From: Secundilactobacillus mixtipabuli
GTDB taxonomy: Bacteria; Bacillota; Bacilli; Lactobacillales; Lactobacillaceae
Length of the DNA: 64,000 bases
Assembly: GCF_002217925.1 (NCBI RefSeq)
Contig: NZ_BCMF01000011.1
Coordinates: 29,482-93,481, forward strand
Direction of reading: 5' to 3'
This document shows positions 53,803-62,062 of the stretch, piece after piece. Made by a program: the position numbers and the translations under genes. The notes below the pieces were generated by a model. The model saw only the letters and a program-made list of their open reading frames with translations, did no database searches and was not told where the DNA came from. Within the stretch, counting starts at the first letter, position 1; every line of letters begins with the position of its first letter.

Positions 53803-53833
53803 CCTCATTCATTAAATTGAATGAGGTTTTTTT
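53803..53833 (+). terminator. attenuator terminator upstream of livJ
   Basis: CCTCATTCA (53803-53811) and TGAATGAGG (53818-53826) form a perfect 9-bp stem followed by T7, 87 bp before livJ. It would stop transcription when leucine is plentiful. Confidence 0.88.
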
Positions 53834-53919
53834 ATTGCTTTGACACAAGGAGGGAAGTTAGTCAGGCAAACCGCATCATACATACAAAACTAAAACACAG
53901 ACGAAAGTAGGAGAAACTT

Positions 53920-55116
53920 ATGAAGAAGAAAATGATTAAACGTGTCACAGGAATCGCAGCTATTGCAATGTCAGCCGTCATCTTTGCGGGGTGTTCAACC
54001 GCTAAGACAACCAGTCAAGGCAATGATCAAACGGGCAAAACCGTCAAGATTGGGGTCAACCTTGAATTGTCTGGTGCAGCCGGTGGTTACGGGAACCAAA
54101 TGAAACAGGGGATTCAGATGGCAACTAAAGAAATCAATGACAAGGGTGGCGTGAACGTTAACGGTAAAAAGAAGAAAATTCAACTTGTAATCAAGGATAA
54201 CAAGACTTCAACGAGTACATCCGCTTCAGTAGCCGCACAGCTTGTTAATAACGATAAAGTCAATGCCATTATTGGGACTGCCACAACCAATGCCGGTACC
54301 GCAGCCATTCCAAATGAAACCAAAGCTAAAGTACCTGCACTAAGCCCATCCGCTACTGATCCAAACTTCACTCTTCAAAAGAACGGTAAGGCACAGCCTT
54401 ATGTCTTCCGGGCATGTTACCAAAACAACTTCCAAGGTGGTACCGGTGCGAAGTTCATTTACAACAATTTGAAAGCTAAACGGGTTGCTGTTCTTGGTGA
54501 CAACTCAACTGATTATGGAACTGGCCTGGCCAAAGCCTTTAAAGCTCAGTACAAGGGTAAGGTCGTTGATACACAGTACTTCTCAGCAGGTGATAAAGAC
54601 TTTAACGCTATCCTAACATCATTTAAAAATAAAAAAGTCAATGCCATTTACGCACCAGGCTACTACTCAGAAATCGGTCTGATCATCAAACAAGCCCGTC
54701 AAATTGGCTTGAACGTGCCAATCGTTGGTTCAGATGGGATGGCCGATGCCAAACTGGTTCAAATTGCTGGCGCCAAGAACGCTTCTAACATTTACTACAC
54801 CACACCATTCTCACGGACCGTTGCTGAATCTAACCCAACTGCTGCTAAGTTCTTGAAGGCTTACAAAGTTCAGTACCACACTGATGCACCTACCTTCTCA
54901 GCATTGGCATACGATTCAACTTACATGATCAAGCAAGCAATCGAAAGTCAAAAGTCAGCCAACTCCGTTAAAATCACTCAGGGTCTTGCCAAAATCAAGA
55001 ACTTTGATGGGGTTACCGGTAAGATCACCATCGATAACAAACATGATGCTGATAAGCCAATCGCCGTTGAACACTTGAACAATGGTAAGGTTGTTGATTC
55101 AACTCAAATCAAGTAA
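53920..55116 (+). CDS. livJ: branched-chain amino-acid ABC transporter, substrate-binding lipoprotein
   Basis: The extracellular binding protein of a Leu/Ile/Val importer. The 398-residue lipoprotein has a signal peptide and lipobox with lipid-modified Cys25 (VIFAGC). The type I periplasmic fold follows: VKIGVNLELSGAAGGYGNQMKQGIQMATKEINDKGG, IIGTATTNAGTAAIPN, PALSPSATDPNF, and YAPGYYSEIGLIIKQARQIGLNVPIVGSDG. It is the first gene of the liv operon behind the attenuator. A GC-rich hairpin after the gene (55143-55181) probably gives more of this subunit than of the permeases. Confidence 0.94.
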   Translation: MKKKMIKRVTGIAAIAMSAVIFAGCSTAKTTSQGNDQTGKTVKIGVNLELSGAAGGYGNQMKQGIQMATKEINDKGGVNVNGKKKKIQLVIKDNKTSTSTSASVAAQLVNNDKVNAIIGTATTNAGTAAIPNETKAKVPALSPSATDPNFTLQKNGKAQPYVFRACYQNNFQGGTGAKFIYNNLKAKRVAVLGDNSTDYGTGLAKAFKAQYKGKVVDTQYFSAGDKDFNAILTSFKNKKVNAIYAPGYYSEIGLIIKQARQIGLNVPIVGSDGMADAKLVQIAGAKNASNIYYTTPFSRTVAESNPTAAKFLKAYKVQYHTDAPTFSALAYDSTYMIKQAIESQKSANSVKITQGLAKIKNFDGVTGKITIDNKHDADKPIAVEHLNNGKVVDSTQIK

Positions 55117-55142
55117 TGAAACACTGAGCTTCCCATTCGGGG

Positions 55143-55181
55143 GCTCTCGTGAACAGGTCCAAGCGGCCTGCTGACGAGGGC
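55143..55181 (+). promoter_or_regulatory. intercistronic hairpin between livJ and livH
   Basis: GCTCTCGT (55143-55150) pairs with ACGAGGGC (55174-55181; one wobble), with inner CAGG/CCTG. No T-run follows, so it fits an RNA-stabilising or partial-attenuation element rather than a terminator. Confidence 0.55.
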
Positions 55182-55221
55182 TTCCAAGTTGGAACTCGAA
55201 TACATAAAGGAGGATGACATC

Positions 55222-56100
55222 TTGACAACACTCTTTCAACAATTGATAAACGGCCTTTCGCTAGGCAGTATCTACGCGCTGCTGGCTCTGGGCTACACCA
55301 TGGTTTATGGGATCATCAAACTGATCAATTTCGCTCATGGTGACATCTATATGCTGGGTGCTTTTTGGGGCTATTACACCATTAATTTTTGGCATTTTAA
55401 TTTTATTTTCGCCCTGTTATCCGCTATGGTTGTTTGCGCAGCGGCCGGCGTGATTATTGAATACTTTGCTTACCGGCCACTTCGACACGCACCAAGAATT
55501 ACCGCTTTAATTACCGCAATCGGGGTCTCTTATTTCTTGGAAAATGGGATGTCGTACTTATATGGTGCTGATACGCGGGACTTTCCTCAAGTCATCAAAC
55601 AGGTAAATTACAATCTGTGGGGTGTGCGAGTTTCAAACATTCAAATTTTGATTTTAGTTACCGCTTGTCTGTTGATGGTCATGCTGCAGCTGATTATCAA
55701 GAAGACCAAGATGGGCCGGGCCATGCGGGCTGTTTCCGTGGATCCGGACGCTGCTGAACTGGTAGGGATCAACATTAACCGAACGATTTCATTTACCTTT
55801 GCGCTTGGTTCATCAATGGCCGGTGCCGCTGGGGTATTGATTGGCCTGTATTACAACTCCATTGACCCGTTGATGGGGATGACACCGGGGATCAAAGCCT
55901 TTGTTGCTGCCGTCGTTGGTGGGATTGGCTCCGTGCCAGGGGCTTCACTAGGCGGTTTCTTGATTGGCTTGCTGGAAACTGCAGTTCAATCTGTTGGCCT
56001 TTCAGCTTACAAAGACGCTGCGGTTTATCTGGTGCTGATCATTATTCTGCTAGTACTGCCTGCAGGGATTTTCGGCAAAAACGTCAAAGAAAAGGTTTAG
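55222..56100 (+). CDS. livH: branched-chain amino-acid ABC transporter permease LivH
   Basis: A 292-residue permease with about eight transmembrane helices and the LivH signature (QLINGLSLGSIYALLALGYTMVYGIIKLINFAHGDIYMLGA, then GVLIGLYYNSIDPLMGMTPGIKAFVAAVVGGIGSVPGA). It pairs with LivM to form the pore. Translation starts at TTG 55222, 8 nt after AAAGGAGG; the frame extends to 55189 but that codon precedes the ribosome site. Confidence 0.93.
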   Translation: MTTLFQQLINGLSLGSIYALLALGYTMVYGIIKLINFAHGDIYMLGAFWGYYTINFWHFNFIFALLSAMVVCAAAGVIIEYFAYRPLRHAPRITALITAIGVSYFLENGMSYLYGADTRDFPQVIKQVNYNLWGVRVSNIQILILVTACLLMVMLQLIIKKTKMGRAMRAVSVDPDAAELVGININRTISFTFALGSSMAGAAGVLIGLYYNSIDPLMGMTPGIKAFVAAVVGGIGSVPGASLGGFLIGLLETAVQSVGLSAYKDAAVYLVLIIILLVLPAGIFGKNVKEKV

Positions 56101-56109
56101 GTGATTATT

Positions 56110-57069
56110 TTGAAAGCAAACTTGAAATATAATATTTGCTGGCTCATTTTGATGGTCGCTGGCTTTTACTTGATGAATGCGTTGATCTTGGTTGGGGTGA
56201 TCGATTCCTTCCTTGAAAATATGGTGGTGACTATTGGGATTAACATTATTTTGGCCGTTGGCTTGAATCTGGTCATTGGCTTTGCTGGCCAATTTTCCCT
56301 TGGTCACGCTGGGTTTATGGCGGTTGGCGCATACGCTACTGCGATCATCATCAGTAAAACACCGACAGCTGGTGCCTTCTATGCATCCATTATCGTGGGT
56401 GTGGTCGTGGCCATTATTGCTGCCTTGATCGTTGGGATTCCAACTTTGCGCCTGCGCGGTGACTACTTAGCCATTGCCACAATGGGTGCGGCAGAAATTA
56501 TCCGAATCATTATCAATAATCTGAAGATTACTAACGGCCCTTCTGGGATGTTTAACATTCCGCAATTTGCTACTTGGCCAGTGGTTTACACCATGGTCTG
56601 CATCACAACGATTATCATCGTCAACTTTATCCATAGTCGTGGCGGGCGGGCAGCATTAGCCGTTCGTGAAGATGAAATTGCAGCCGAATCGATGGGAATC
56701 AACATCTTTAAATGGAAGCTGGCCGCTTTTGTCTTGGGTGCTGCAACTGCTGCTGTGGCAGGTTCGATGCAGGCTTCTTATCTACAAACGATTGCGCCAA
56801 ACAACTTTAACATTATGGAGTCCATTGCAATTTTGATTATCGTGGTTCTTGGTGGTGTTGGCAGTATTACAGGTAGTTTTGTCGCTGCTACTATCTTGGG
56901 CGTTGTGGACGCCGCACTGCAAAGCTTTGGTGCGCTGCGTATGGTGATCTACGCGCTGGTCTTGATCCTTATCATGATCTTCAAGCCATCCGGTATTATG
57001 GGCTCCCGAGAGCTATCATTTAAACGACTCTTTAGTCGAAAGAACAAGAAGGTGGGTGCAAAATCATGA
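56110..57069 (+). CDS. livM: branched-chain amino-acid ABC transporter permease LivM
   Basis: The second permease, 319 residues, with the LivM core NIILAVGLNLVIGFAGQFSLGHAGFMAVGAYATAI, the cytoplasmic loop RVRE-like segment (ALAVREDEIAAESMGINIFKWKLAAFVLGA) that contacts the ATPases, and VVLGGVGSITGSFVAATIL. I set the start at TTG 56110 (MKANLKYNICWLI), with AGGTGA 5 nt upstream; the alternative GTG 56101 has AAAGG at a suitable distance and cannot be excluded. It overlaps livG by 4 bp. Confidence 0.92.
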   Translation: MKANLKYNICWLILMVAGFYLMNALILVGVIDSFLENMVVTIGINIILAVGLNLVIGFAGQFSLGHAGFMAVGAYATAIIISKTPTAGAFYASIIVGVVVAIIAALIVGIPTLRLRGDYLAIATMGAAEIIRIIINNLKITNGPSGMFNIPQFATWPVVYTMVCITTIIIVNFIHSRGGRAALAVREDEIAAESMGINIFKWKLAAFVLGAATAAVAGSMQASYLQTIAPNNFNIMESIAILIIVVLGGVGSITGSFVAATILGVVDAALQSFGALRMVIYALVLILIMIFKPSGIMGSRELSFKRLFSRKNKKVGAKS

Positions 57070-57845
57070 CAACTTTGCTAAACGTCGAAAATCTCGTGAA
57101 AAACTTCGGTGGGCTGACCGCGGTTTCTGATGTGGATATGCACCTGAACGATGATGAATTGGTTGCGTTGATCGGTCCTAATGGGGCGGGGAAAACAACG
57201 CTGTTTAACTTATTGACTGGCGTTATCGTCCCCAGTTCCGGGTCGATCACCTTTAGAGGGACTGACGGTGTGATTCCCCTTAACGGGATGAAAACTTATA
57301 AGATTGCTAACCTTGGGATGGGCAGAACGTTCCAAAATATTCGGTTGTTTAAAGAACTGACCGTGCTGGATAACGTCCTCATTGCCATGACGGCGCATTA
57401 TAAAGAAAACTTTATCCAATCCGTCTTTCGTTTTCCAAAATTTTATCGAACAGAAGCGCAGATTCGCAAAGAAGCCATTGAACTGCTCAAAATTTTTGAT
57501 CTGCAAGACGATGTGGATAAATTAGCCAAGAATTTACCCTATGGGATTCAACGACGACTAGAAATTGTCCGCAGTTTGGCCATGAAGCCGAAGATCCTTT
57601 TCTTGGACGAGCCCGCAGCCGGTATGAATCCGGAGGAAACAGCAGATTTGACCCGCCTGATTCGACAGGTTCAACGTGATTTTCACATTACCGTTCTGCT
57701 GATTGAACATGATATGTCGTTGGTGATGAATTTGGCGTCACGAATTTACGTTCTGGACCACGGCTCACTGCTGGCTGAAGGCACACCAACCGAAATTCAG
57801 CAAAATGACGCGGTTATCAAAGCTTATTTGGGAGAGGAGGCCTAG
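57066..57845 (+). CDS. livG: branched-chain amino-acid ABC transporter ATPase LivG
   Basis: A 259-residue ABC ATPase. Walker A GPNGAGKTT, Q-loop in GRTFQNIRLF, signature region LPYGIQRRLEIVRSLAMKP (YGIQRR in place of SGGQQQ, as is usual in LivG), Walker B ILFLDEPAAGMNP and switch His in LLIEHDMSLVM. It couples ATP hydrolysis to transport with LivF. The start forms an ATGA overlap with livM. Confidence 0.94.
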   Translation: MTTLLNVENLVKNFGGLTAVSDVDMHLNDDELVALIGPNGAGKTTLFNLLTGVIVPSSGSITFRGTDGVIPLNGMKTYKIANLGMGRTFQNIRLFKELTVLDNVLIAMTAHYKENFIQSVFRFPKFYRTEAQIRKEAIELLKIFDLQDDVDKLAKNLPYGIQRRLEIVRSLAMKPKILFLDEPAAGMNPEETADLTRLIRQVQRDFHITVLLIEHDMSLVMNLASRIYVLDHGSLLAEGTPTEIQQNDAVIKAYLGEEA

Positions 57846-57847
57846 CG

Positions 57848-58558
57848 ATGGCGATGCTTGAAGTCAACAATCTTGCCGTGAACTACGGCGTGATCAACGC
57901 TGTAAAAGGCGTGAGTTTTAAAATTAACGAAGGCGAAATTGTGTCGTTGATCGGTGCTAATGGTGCCGGTAAGACCACGATCCTCAAAACGATTTCCGGG
58001 CTGCTGAAACCAGTCAGCGGGACAATCAGTTATGAAGGCAAAGAACTGCAGAAACAAAAAGCACCGAAAATCGTGGCTGCTGGGATTTCCCAGGTGCCAG
58101 AAGGCCGGCACATTTTTCCAGGAATGTCCGTCAGAGAAAATCTCCAAATGGGGGCCTTTCTGCAGAATAATCGGGCTGAAATCGCCAGCAGTTTTGAGAC
58201 GGTGTATTCCCGATTTCCAGTGCTCAAAGAGCGCATCGACCAGGATGCTGCTACCTTATCTGGCGGTGAACAGCAGATGTTAGCCATGGGCCGGGCATTA
58301 ATGTCTAAGCCTAAACTACTCCTGCTGGACGAGCCTTCAATGGGACTGGCACCCATTTTTATTAATGAAATTTTCGATATTGTCAAAGCAATCAAAGAGC
58401 AAGGAACCACTGTGCTGCTCATCGAACAAAACGCCAAAAAAGCACTGTCAATTGCTGATCGTGGTTATGTACTGGCCAGTGGTGAAGTGAAAATGACGGG
58501 AACAGGCCAAGAGTTATTGGCTAATCAAGACGTGCAAAAAGCATACTTAGGAGGTTAG
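57848..58558 (+). CDS. livF: branched-chain amino-acid ABC transporter ATPase LivF
   Basis: A 236-residue ABC ATPase. Walker A GANGAGKTT, signature LSGGEQQMLAMGRALMSKP, Walker B LLLLDEPSMGL and LLIEQNAKKALSIADRGYVLASG, typical of LivF. GGAGAGGAGG sits just before the start. Two ATGs (57848 and 57854) are possible; the first is used. livG ends 2 bp upstream and the CBS-ACT gene begins 3 bp downstream. Confidence 0.94.
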   Translation: MAMLEVNNLAVNYGVINAVKGVSFKINEGEIVSLIGANGAGKTTILKTISGLLKPVSGTISYEGKELQKQKAPKIVAAGISQVPEGRHIFPGMSVRENLQMGAFLQNNRAEIASSFETVYSRFPVLKERIDQDAATLSGGEQQMLAMGRALMSKPKLLLLDEPSMGLAPIFINEIFDIVKAIKEQGTTVLLIEQNAKKALSIADRGYVLASGEVKMTGTGQELLANQDVQKAYLGG

Positions 58559-58561
58559 ACA

Positions 58562-59212
58562 ATGAGTGTTGCGGATTATATGACAGATAGATTGATCACG
58601 GTATCACCGGATACCAAAATCAACATGGCAGTCAGCGTGATGAAGGAAAATCAAATCCACCGGTTACCGGTGATCGATGGTGATCAATTAGTTGGTCTGG
58701 TCACTGAAGGAACCATTCAAGCGGCTTCACCATCGAAGGCCACCAGTTTATCCATTTATGAGGTGAATTACCTCCTCAATAAGATGACCGTTGGCGAAAT
58801 TATGGAAAAAGAAGTTAAGACGATCTCTAAGGATGCGCAGCTAGAGGATGCCATTTCCACCATGCGCCACAATGATATTGGTGTTTTACCGGTCATGGAT
58901 GACAAACAAGTAGTGGGGATCATTACCACCAACGATGTCTTAGATGGGTTCCTCGACATCACTGATTACTTTGTGGACGCCACCGTGGTACAAGTGATGA
59001 TTGAACACGACCGCAAAGGGGTTATTTACGAAATTGGCAAGATTATGGCGGATAATGGGTTTAACATTCAAACTCTGATTGTGACTCGTAATCTTGGACC
59101 AATCATGATTGAAATGCACGTAGATAAGACCGACAGTGCGGCAATCAAGCGAGCTCTAGAAGATGCAGGTTACGATGTTCGGTTAGTAACGAGTCAAAAA
59201 GTAAATGACTAA
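58562..59212 (+). CDS. CBS-CBS-ACT domain protein (AcuB-like), last gene of the liv operon
   Basis: A 216-residue protein with two CBS domains (residues 1-60: VADYMTDRLITVSPDTKINMAVSVMKENQIHRLPVID; and about 77-130: VGEIMEKEVKTISKDAQLEDAISTMRHNDIGVLPVMD) and a C-terminal ACT domain (about 138-210: VVQVMIEHDRKGVIYEIGKIMADNGFNIQTLIV). CBS pairs bind adenosyl ligands and ACT domains often bind amino acids. Being translated directly after livF, it could sense cell energy and branched-chain amino acids and adjust the transporter. It resembles AcuB. No enzymatic or DNA-binding part is seen. Confidence 0.85.
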   Translation: MSVADYMTDRLITVSPDTKINMAVSVMKENQIHRLPVIDGDQLVGLVTEGTIQAASPSKATSLSIYEVNYLLNKMTVGEIMEKEVKTISKDAQLEDAISTMRHNDIGVLPVMDDKQVVGIITTNDVLDGFLDITDYFVDATVVQVMIEHDRKGVIYEIGKIMADNGFNIQTLIVTRNLGPIMIEMHVDKTDSAAIKRALEDAGYDVRLVTSQKVND

Positions 59213-59214
59213 CA

Positions 59215-59257
59215 AAAGAAGCGATAAATTCCAGTTAGTGGAATTTATCGCTTCTTT
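59215..59257. terminator. bidirectional terminator after the liv operon
   Basis: A perfect 18-bp stem, AAAGAAGCGATAAATTCC (59215-59232) with 59240-59257, A- and T-rich at the ends, serving the liv operon and the convergent hemolysin III gene. Confidence 0.9.
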
Positions 59258-59273
59258 GATTTAACCATTTAAG

Positions 59274-59939
59274 TTAAGCGTATAGCAAGATTGAGAAGTA
59301 CATTAAAGTCGTGCCCAAAAGCACAAATAGATGCCAGATGACATGACCGAACTTGATACCCTTAAAACTGTAAATAACGGCACCCAGCGTGAAAGAAACG
59401 CCACCGAGGACCAGTAATGTGAAGCCCTGAACGCCTAGGCCGTTGAAAAGCTGTTTGAAACCTAGAACACAAAACCAGCCCATAATCACGTATATGACAG
59501 TGGAAAGTTTTTGAAATTTACCCAGCCAAAGGCATTTGTAGATAATTCCCAGAATGGCCATGGCCCAAATCACACCAAAAATGACCCAGCCCAGTGCGCC
59601 CTTAATGACGACTAAACAGTATGGCGTATAGGTTCCGGCAATCAGCAAGTAAATGGCGCAATGGTCAAAAATTTGAAACAGGTGACTGGCTCGGGTGAAA
59701 TACAGACTGTGAAACAGGGTCGAAGCCATGTAAAACAGCACTAGGATGGCACCATAAATACTGTAAGCGGTGATCCTCATAGCGCCGCCTTCATGAACAC
59801 CGCGAATGATCAGCAGCACGAGCCCGGCAATGCTTAGGCCAACACCAATACCATGGGTGACTGAATTAAGCACTTCATTGATGATTTGATACCGTCTTGA
59901 TTCGGTTGAATGAGAATTAAGTTGTTTCGAGTGGATCAC
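59274..59939 (-). CDS. hemolysin III family membrane protein (PAQR type)
   Basis: A 221-residue seven-helix membrane protein of the hemolysin III/YqfA family. Conserved motifs are NEVLNSVTHGIGVGLSIAGL, MASTLFHSLYFTRASHLFQIFDHCAIYLLIAGTYTPYCLV and a C-terminal FGHVIWHLFVLLGT, with His and Asp residues that line the metal site of PAQR proteins. The physiological role in lactobacilli is unknown, and haemolysis should not be assumed. Start is GTG 59939, with AAGGAGG 8 nt upstream. Confidence 0.9.
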   Translation of the reverse strand: MIHSKQLNSHSTESRRYQIINEVLNSVTHGIGVGLSIAGLVLLIIRGVHEGGAMRITAYSIYGAILVLFYMASTLFHSLYFTRASHLFQIFDHCAIYLLIAGTYTPYCLVVIKGALGWVIFGVIWAMAILGIIYKCLWLGKFQKLSTVIYVIMGWFCVLGFKQLFNGLGVQGFTLLVLGGVSFTLGAVIYSFKGIKFGHVIWHLFVLLGTTLMYFSILLYA

Positions 59940-59987
59940 GGGGAAATCCTCCTTGTAAAAAAAGAATGAGGGTGCATGGGTAACGCG

Positions 59988-60017
59988 TTAATATTCTTTA
60001 AAATATGCCGTTAGCAA
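59988..60017 (-). promoter_or_regulatory. possible promoter of the hemolysin III gene
   Basis: On the minus strand: TTGCTA (60012-60017), 18-bp spacer, TATTAA (59988-59993). Confidence 0.5.
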
Positions 60018-60030
60018 GCGCTTTAGCGCC

Positions 60031-60059
60031 TTGTTACACGGTGGTTCATCTGCTATACT
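60031..60059 (+). promoter_or_regulatory. degV promoter
   Basis: TTGTTA (60031-60036), 17-bp spacer ending in TG-C, TATACT (60054-60059). Predicted leader about 80 nt. Confidence 0.75.
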
Positions 60060-60071
60060 ATTATCGAATCG

Positions 60072-60105
60072 TTTTCATGCACTGAAATTAATTGTAGCAT
60101 GAAAA
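60072..60105 (+). promoter_or_regulatory. inverted repeat in the degV leader
   Basis: TTTTCATGC (60072-60080) and GCATGAAAA (60097-60105), perfect 9-bp arms, 16-nt gap, starting about 6 nt after the predicted transcript start. Operator or 5' stabilising hairpin. Confidence 0.45.
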
Positions 60106-60143
60106 TACCTACAATGGGGAAGAAAGCGTGGTTATAATCAATC

Positions 60144-60989
60144 ATGGCAACTGTCAAAATCGTAACTGATTCATCCGCTGGGTTAACCGATGAAGAAGTT
60201 GAAAAATATCATATTACAATCGTGCCGTTAACGGTCATGATCGATGACGTGGTTTATGTCGAACGCCACACCATCACTAATGAAGAATTTATTGATAAAA
60301 TGGAACATTCCAAGGTGTTCCCAAAGACGAGTCAACCGCCACTAGGCGATTTCATCAAAGTTTTTGATGAATTGGGTGCTGACGGCAGTCCGATTGTTTG
60401 CCTAAACATGTTAGAAGCAATCAGTGGTACTGTACATACAGCTGAACAGGCTGCCAAGATCTCAAAGTCTGATGTGACCGTTGTCGATAGTGGCACCACT
60501 GATCGGGCGCTGGCCTTCCAGTGCATTGAAGCAGCGAAAGCAGCTGAACAGGGCGCATCGGCCGAAGAAGTCGTCGCCGTTACCAAGAAGGTTCAGAAAA
60601 ACACCCGTTTGTACATGGGCGTGATGACCTTAAACAACCTGGTTAAGGGTGGCCGGATCAACAAAATGACGGGTGCCATTTCTTCATTATTGAACATTAA
60701 GATCGTCCTTCAAGTTGGGAATGGTGAATTAAACATCCGTACCAAGGGTCGTGGCATGAAGACCATCGACCGGTTCTACGATAAAGTTTATGAACAAATG
60801 AAAAACACGCCAAACATCAAAGCAATTGGTATCTCTCACGTGCATGCTGAGGGAATGGTGGACGACATTGTCAAGCACCTCAAGCCAATGTTTCCTAACA
60901 TCGATATTTTGGTTCGTGAAACGGTACCGATTATCGCGACCCACGGTGGTCCGGGTGCCTTTGCACTGGTTTATTACTTTGACGACTAA
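60144..60989 (+). CDS. DegV-family fatty-acid-binding protein
   Basis: A 281-residue DegV protein, which binds fatty acids and in several Firmicutes hands them to the fatty acid kinase FakA (role of FakB). Motifs: KIVTDSSAGLTDEEVEKYHITIVPLTV at the N-terminus, PKTSQPPLGDFIKVF, DSGTTDRALAFQ, GGRINKM and THGGPGAFALVYY at the C-terminus, where the headgroup is bound. The ATG has only a weak ribosome site, which is odd for a gene with so good a promoter. It is monocistronic. Confidence 0.92.
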   Translation: MATVKIVTDSSAGLTDEEVEKYHITIVPLTVMIDDVVYVERHTITNEEFIDKMEHSKVFPKTSQPPLGDFIKVFDELGADGSPIVCLNMLEAISGTVHTAEQAAKISKSDVTVVDSGTTDRALAFQCIEAAKAAEQGASAEEVVAVTKKVQKNTRLYMGVMTLNNLVKGGRINKMTGAISSLLNIKIVLQVGNGELNIRTKGRGMKTIDRFYDKVYEQMKNTPNIKAIGISHVHAEGMVDDIVKHLKPMFPNIDILVRETVPIIATHGGPGAFALVYYFDD

Positions 60990-61034
60990 ATGTATCGTGT
61001 GGTAACAACAGTTGAATTTGATACCGGACAGACA

Positions 61035-61068
61035 AAATGAGATGGCTCAGTTGACCATCTCATTTGTT
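61035..61068 (+). terminator. degV terminator
   Basis: AAATGAGATGG (61035-61045) and CCATCTCATTT (61055-61065), perfect 11-bp stem, then GTTATTT; the T-run is interrupted. Confidence 0.75.
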
Positions 61069-61128
61069 ATTTACTCGGTCGGGTAACTAATAGGAAGATA
61101 AGTCTAGACTTAGTAAAGGGGTTATAGT

Positions 61129-62040
61129 ATGCAGCACTTTTTTAAATGGTTTTCAGCCGTGCTGGTCATCATGATCATTGTCGGCGGTGGGTGGTTTTGG
61201 CTTCAGCACCAGCCGGGTTCCAAGAACCTCAGCCAAAGAAAACCAATTGTTCAAAAAACGGTTAGAGTTGTAGGAGTGGGTGATTCACTCACTCAAGGCA
61301 TTGGTTATGCTGATGATCATAAGGGCTATTTACCCTTGCTGAAAAAGCAGTTAAAACAAACCTATTACGTTAAGCCTCAGACTGCTAATTTCGGTATTGG
61401 TGGTGAACGCAGCGATCAAATCGATCACCGCGTTCAAACTAGCCAAAAGCTGCGGCGCTCATTACGGCGAGCCGATGTGATCGCGGTAACCGCTGGCGGC
61501 AATGACTTATTACAGGCACTGGAAAAAAATATTATGGTCAATAATGATGCGCAGATGACCAATCATTTGGCACCGTTAAAAACGGCTTATCAGCAAAAAT
61601 TGACCCAGTTGATTGCTGACGTGCGGGAAGTTAATCCGCATGCGCAGATTTATCTTTTTGGCATTTACAATCCCGTGTACGTGTATTTTACTAATGCAAC
61701 CATGATCACAACGGCTGTGAATCAGTGGAATCAGGTTAATCGTGAGGTTGCTGAAGCGCAATCACAAACGCATTTTGTTAACATTGATTCAGTCCTTTCT
61801 TTTGGGCAGTATCAATCGGCTAGCGCCCAAGCCAAATTAAAGGCTGAAAATCGGCAAAATGACCAAGCTTTCGTGGATCCCCAAAAAGTTGAAAAGCTAC
61901 TCCAGACACAGGACAGCAAAGAAAAGAACGCTTACTTATCCACTGAAGATCATTTTCACCCGAATAAAAAGGGTTATAATGTGATGGCGTCTAAATTAAA
62001 TCGTCAGATTCAAAGTAACGTTAATTGGCATAAAAGATAA
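61129..62040 (+). CDS. SGNH/GDSL-type esterase or lipase, membrane-anchored
   Basis: A 303-residue hydrolase with an N-terminal signal or anchor helix (ISAVLVIMIIVGGGWFWL region, residues 5-25) and all four SGNH blocks: GVGDSLTQGIGY (catalytic Ser), FGIGGERSDQI (Gly), TAGGNDLL (Asn) and DHFHPNKKGY (catalytic Asp and His). It resembles the YpmR lipase/esterase family found next to YpmS in bacilli. It acts outside the membrane; substrate unknown. AAGGGG precedes the ATG. It is in an operon with the YpmS-like gene 22 bp downstream. Confidence 0.9.
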   Translation: MQHFFKWFSAVLVIMIIVGGGWFWLQHQPGSKNLSQRKPIVQKTVRVVGVGDSLTQGIGYADDHKGYLPLLKKQLKQTYYVKPQTANFGIGGERSDQIDHRVQTSQKLRRSLRRADVIAVTAGGNDLLQALEKNIMVNNDAQMTNHLAPLKTAYQQKLTQLIADVREVNPHAQIYLFGIYNPVYVYFTNATMITTAVNQWNQVNREVAEAQSQTHFVNIDSVLSFGQYQSASAQAKLKAENRQNDQAFVDPQKVEKLLQTQDSKEKNAYLSTEDHFHPNKKGYNVMASKLNRQIQSNVNWHKR

Positions 62041-62062
62041 GGATAGATTTTGAGGTGATGTT

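Larger units (their letters stand above)
53583..53833 (+). promoter_or_regulatory. leucine-type attenuation leader of the liv operon
   Basis: A structured leader with four elements. H1: TTCTGAC (53602-53608) with GTCAGAA (53667-53673) and inner GAGGTTACAT (53611-53620) with ATGTAACCTC (53652-53661); this hides the ribosome site of the leader peptide. H2: AGTTAGTAGC (53711-53720) with GCTATTAACT (53724-53733), spanning the leader stop codon. H3: AGCCCT (53745-53750) with AGGGCT (53773-53778). Terminator: 53803-53833. The terminator 5' arm (CCTCATTCATTAA) can instead pair with TTAATGATGAGG (53764-53775) from H3, an antiterminator. The switching model is inferred from base pairing. Confidence 0.7.

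Noticed and set aside
53583..53833. T-box riboswitch upstream of livJ
   Set aside because: The conserved T-box sequence (AGGGTGGNACCGCG) and a specifier loop are absent; a leader peptide explains the terminator better.
60010..60030. cre site between hemolysin III and degV (around AAGCGCTT)
   Set aside because: Only the central 8 bp match; both outer positions of the cre consensus fail.
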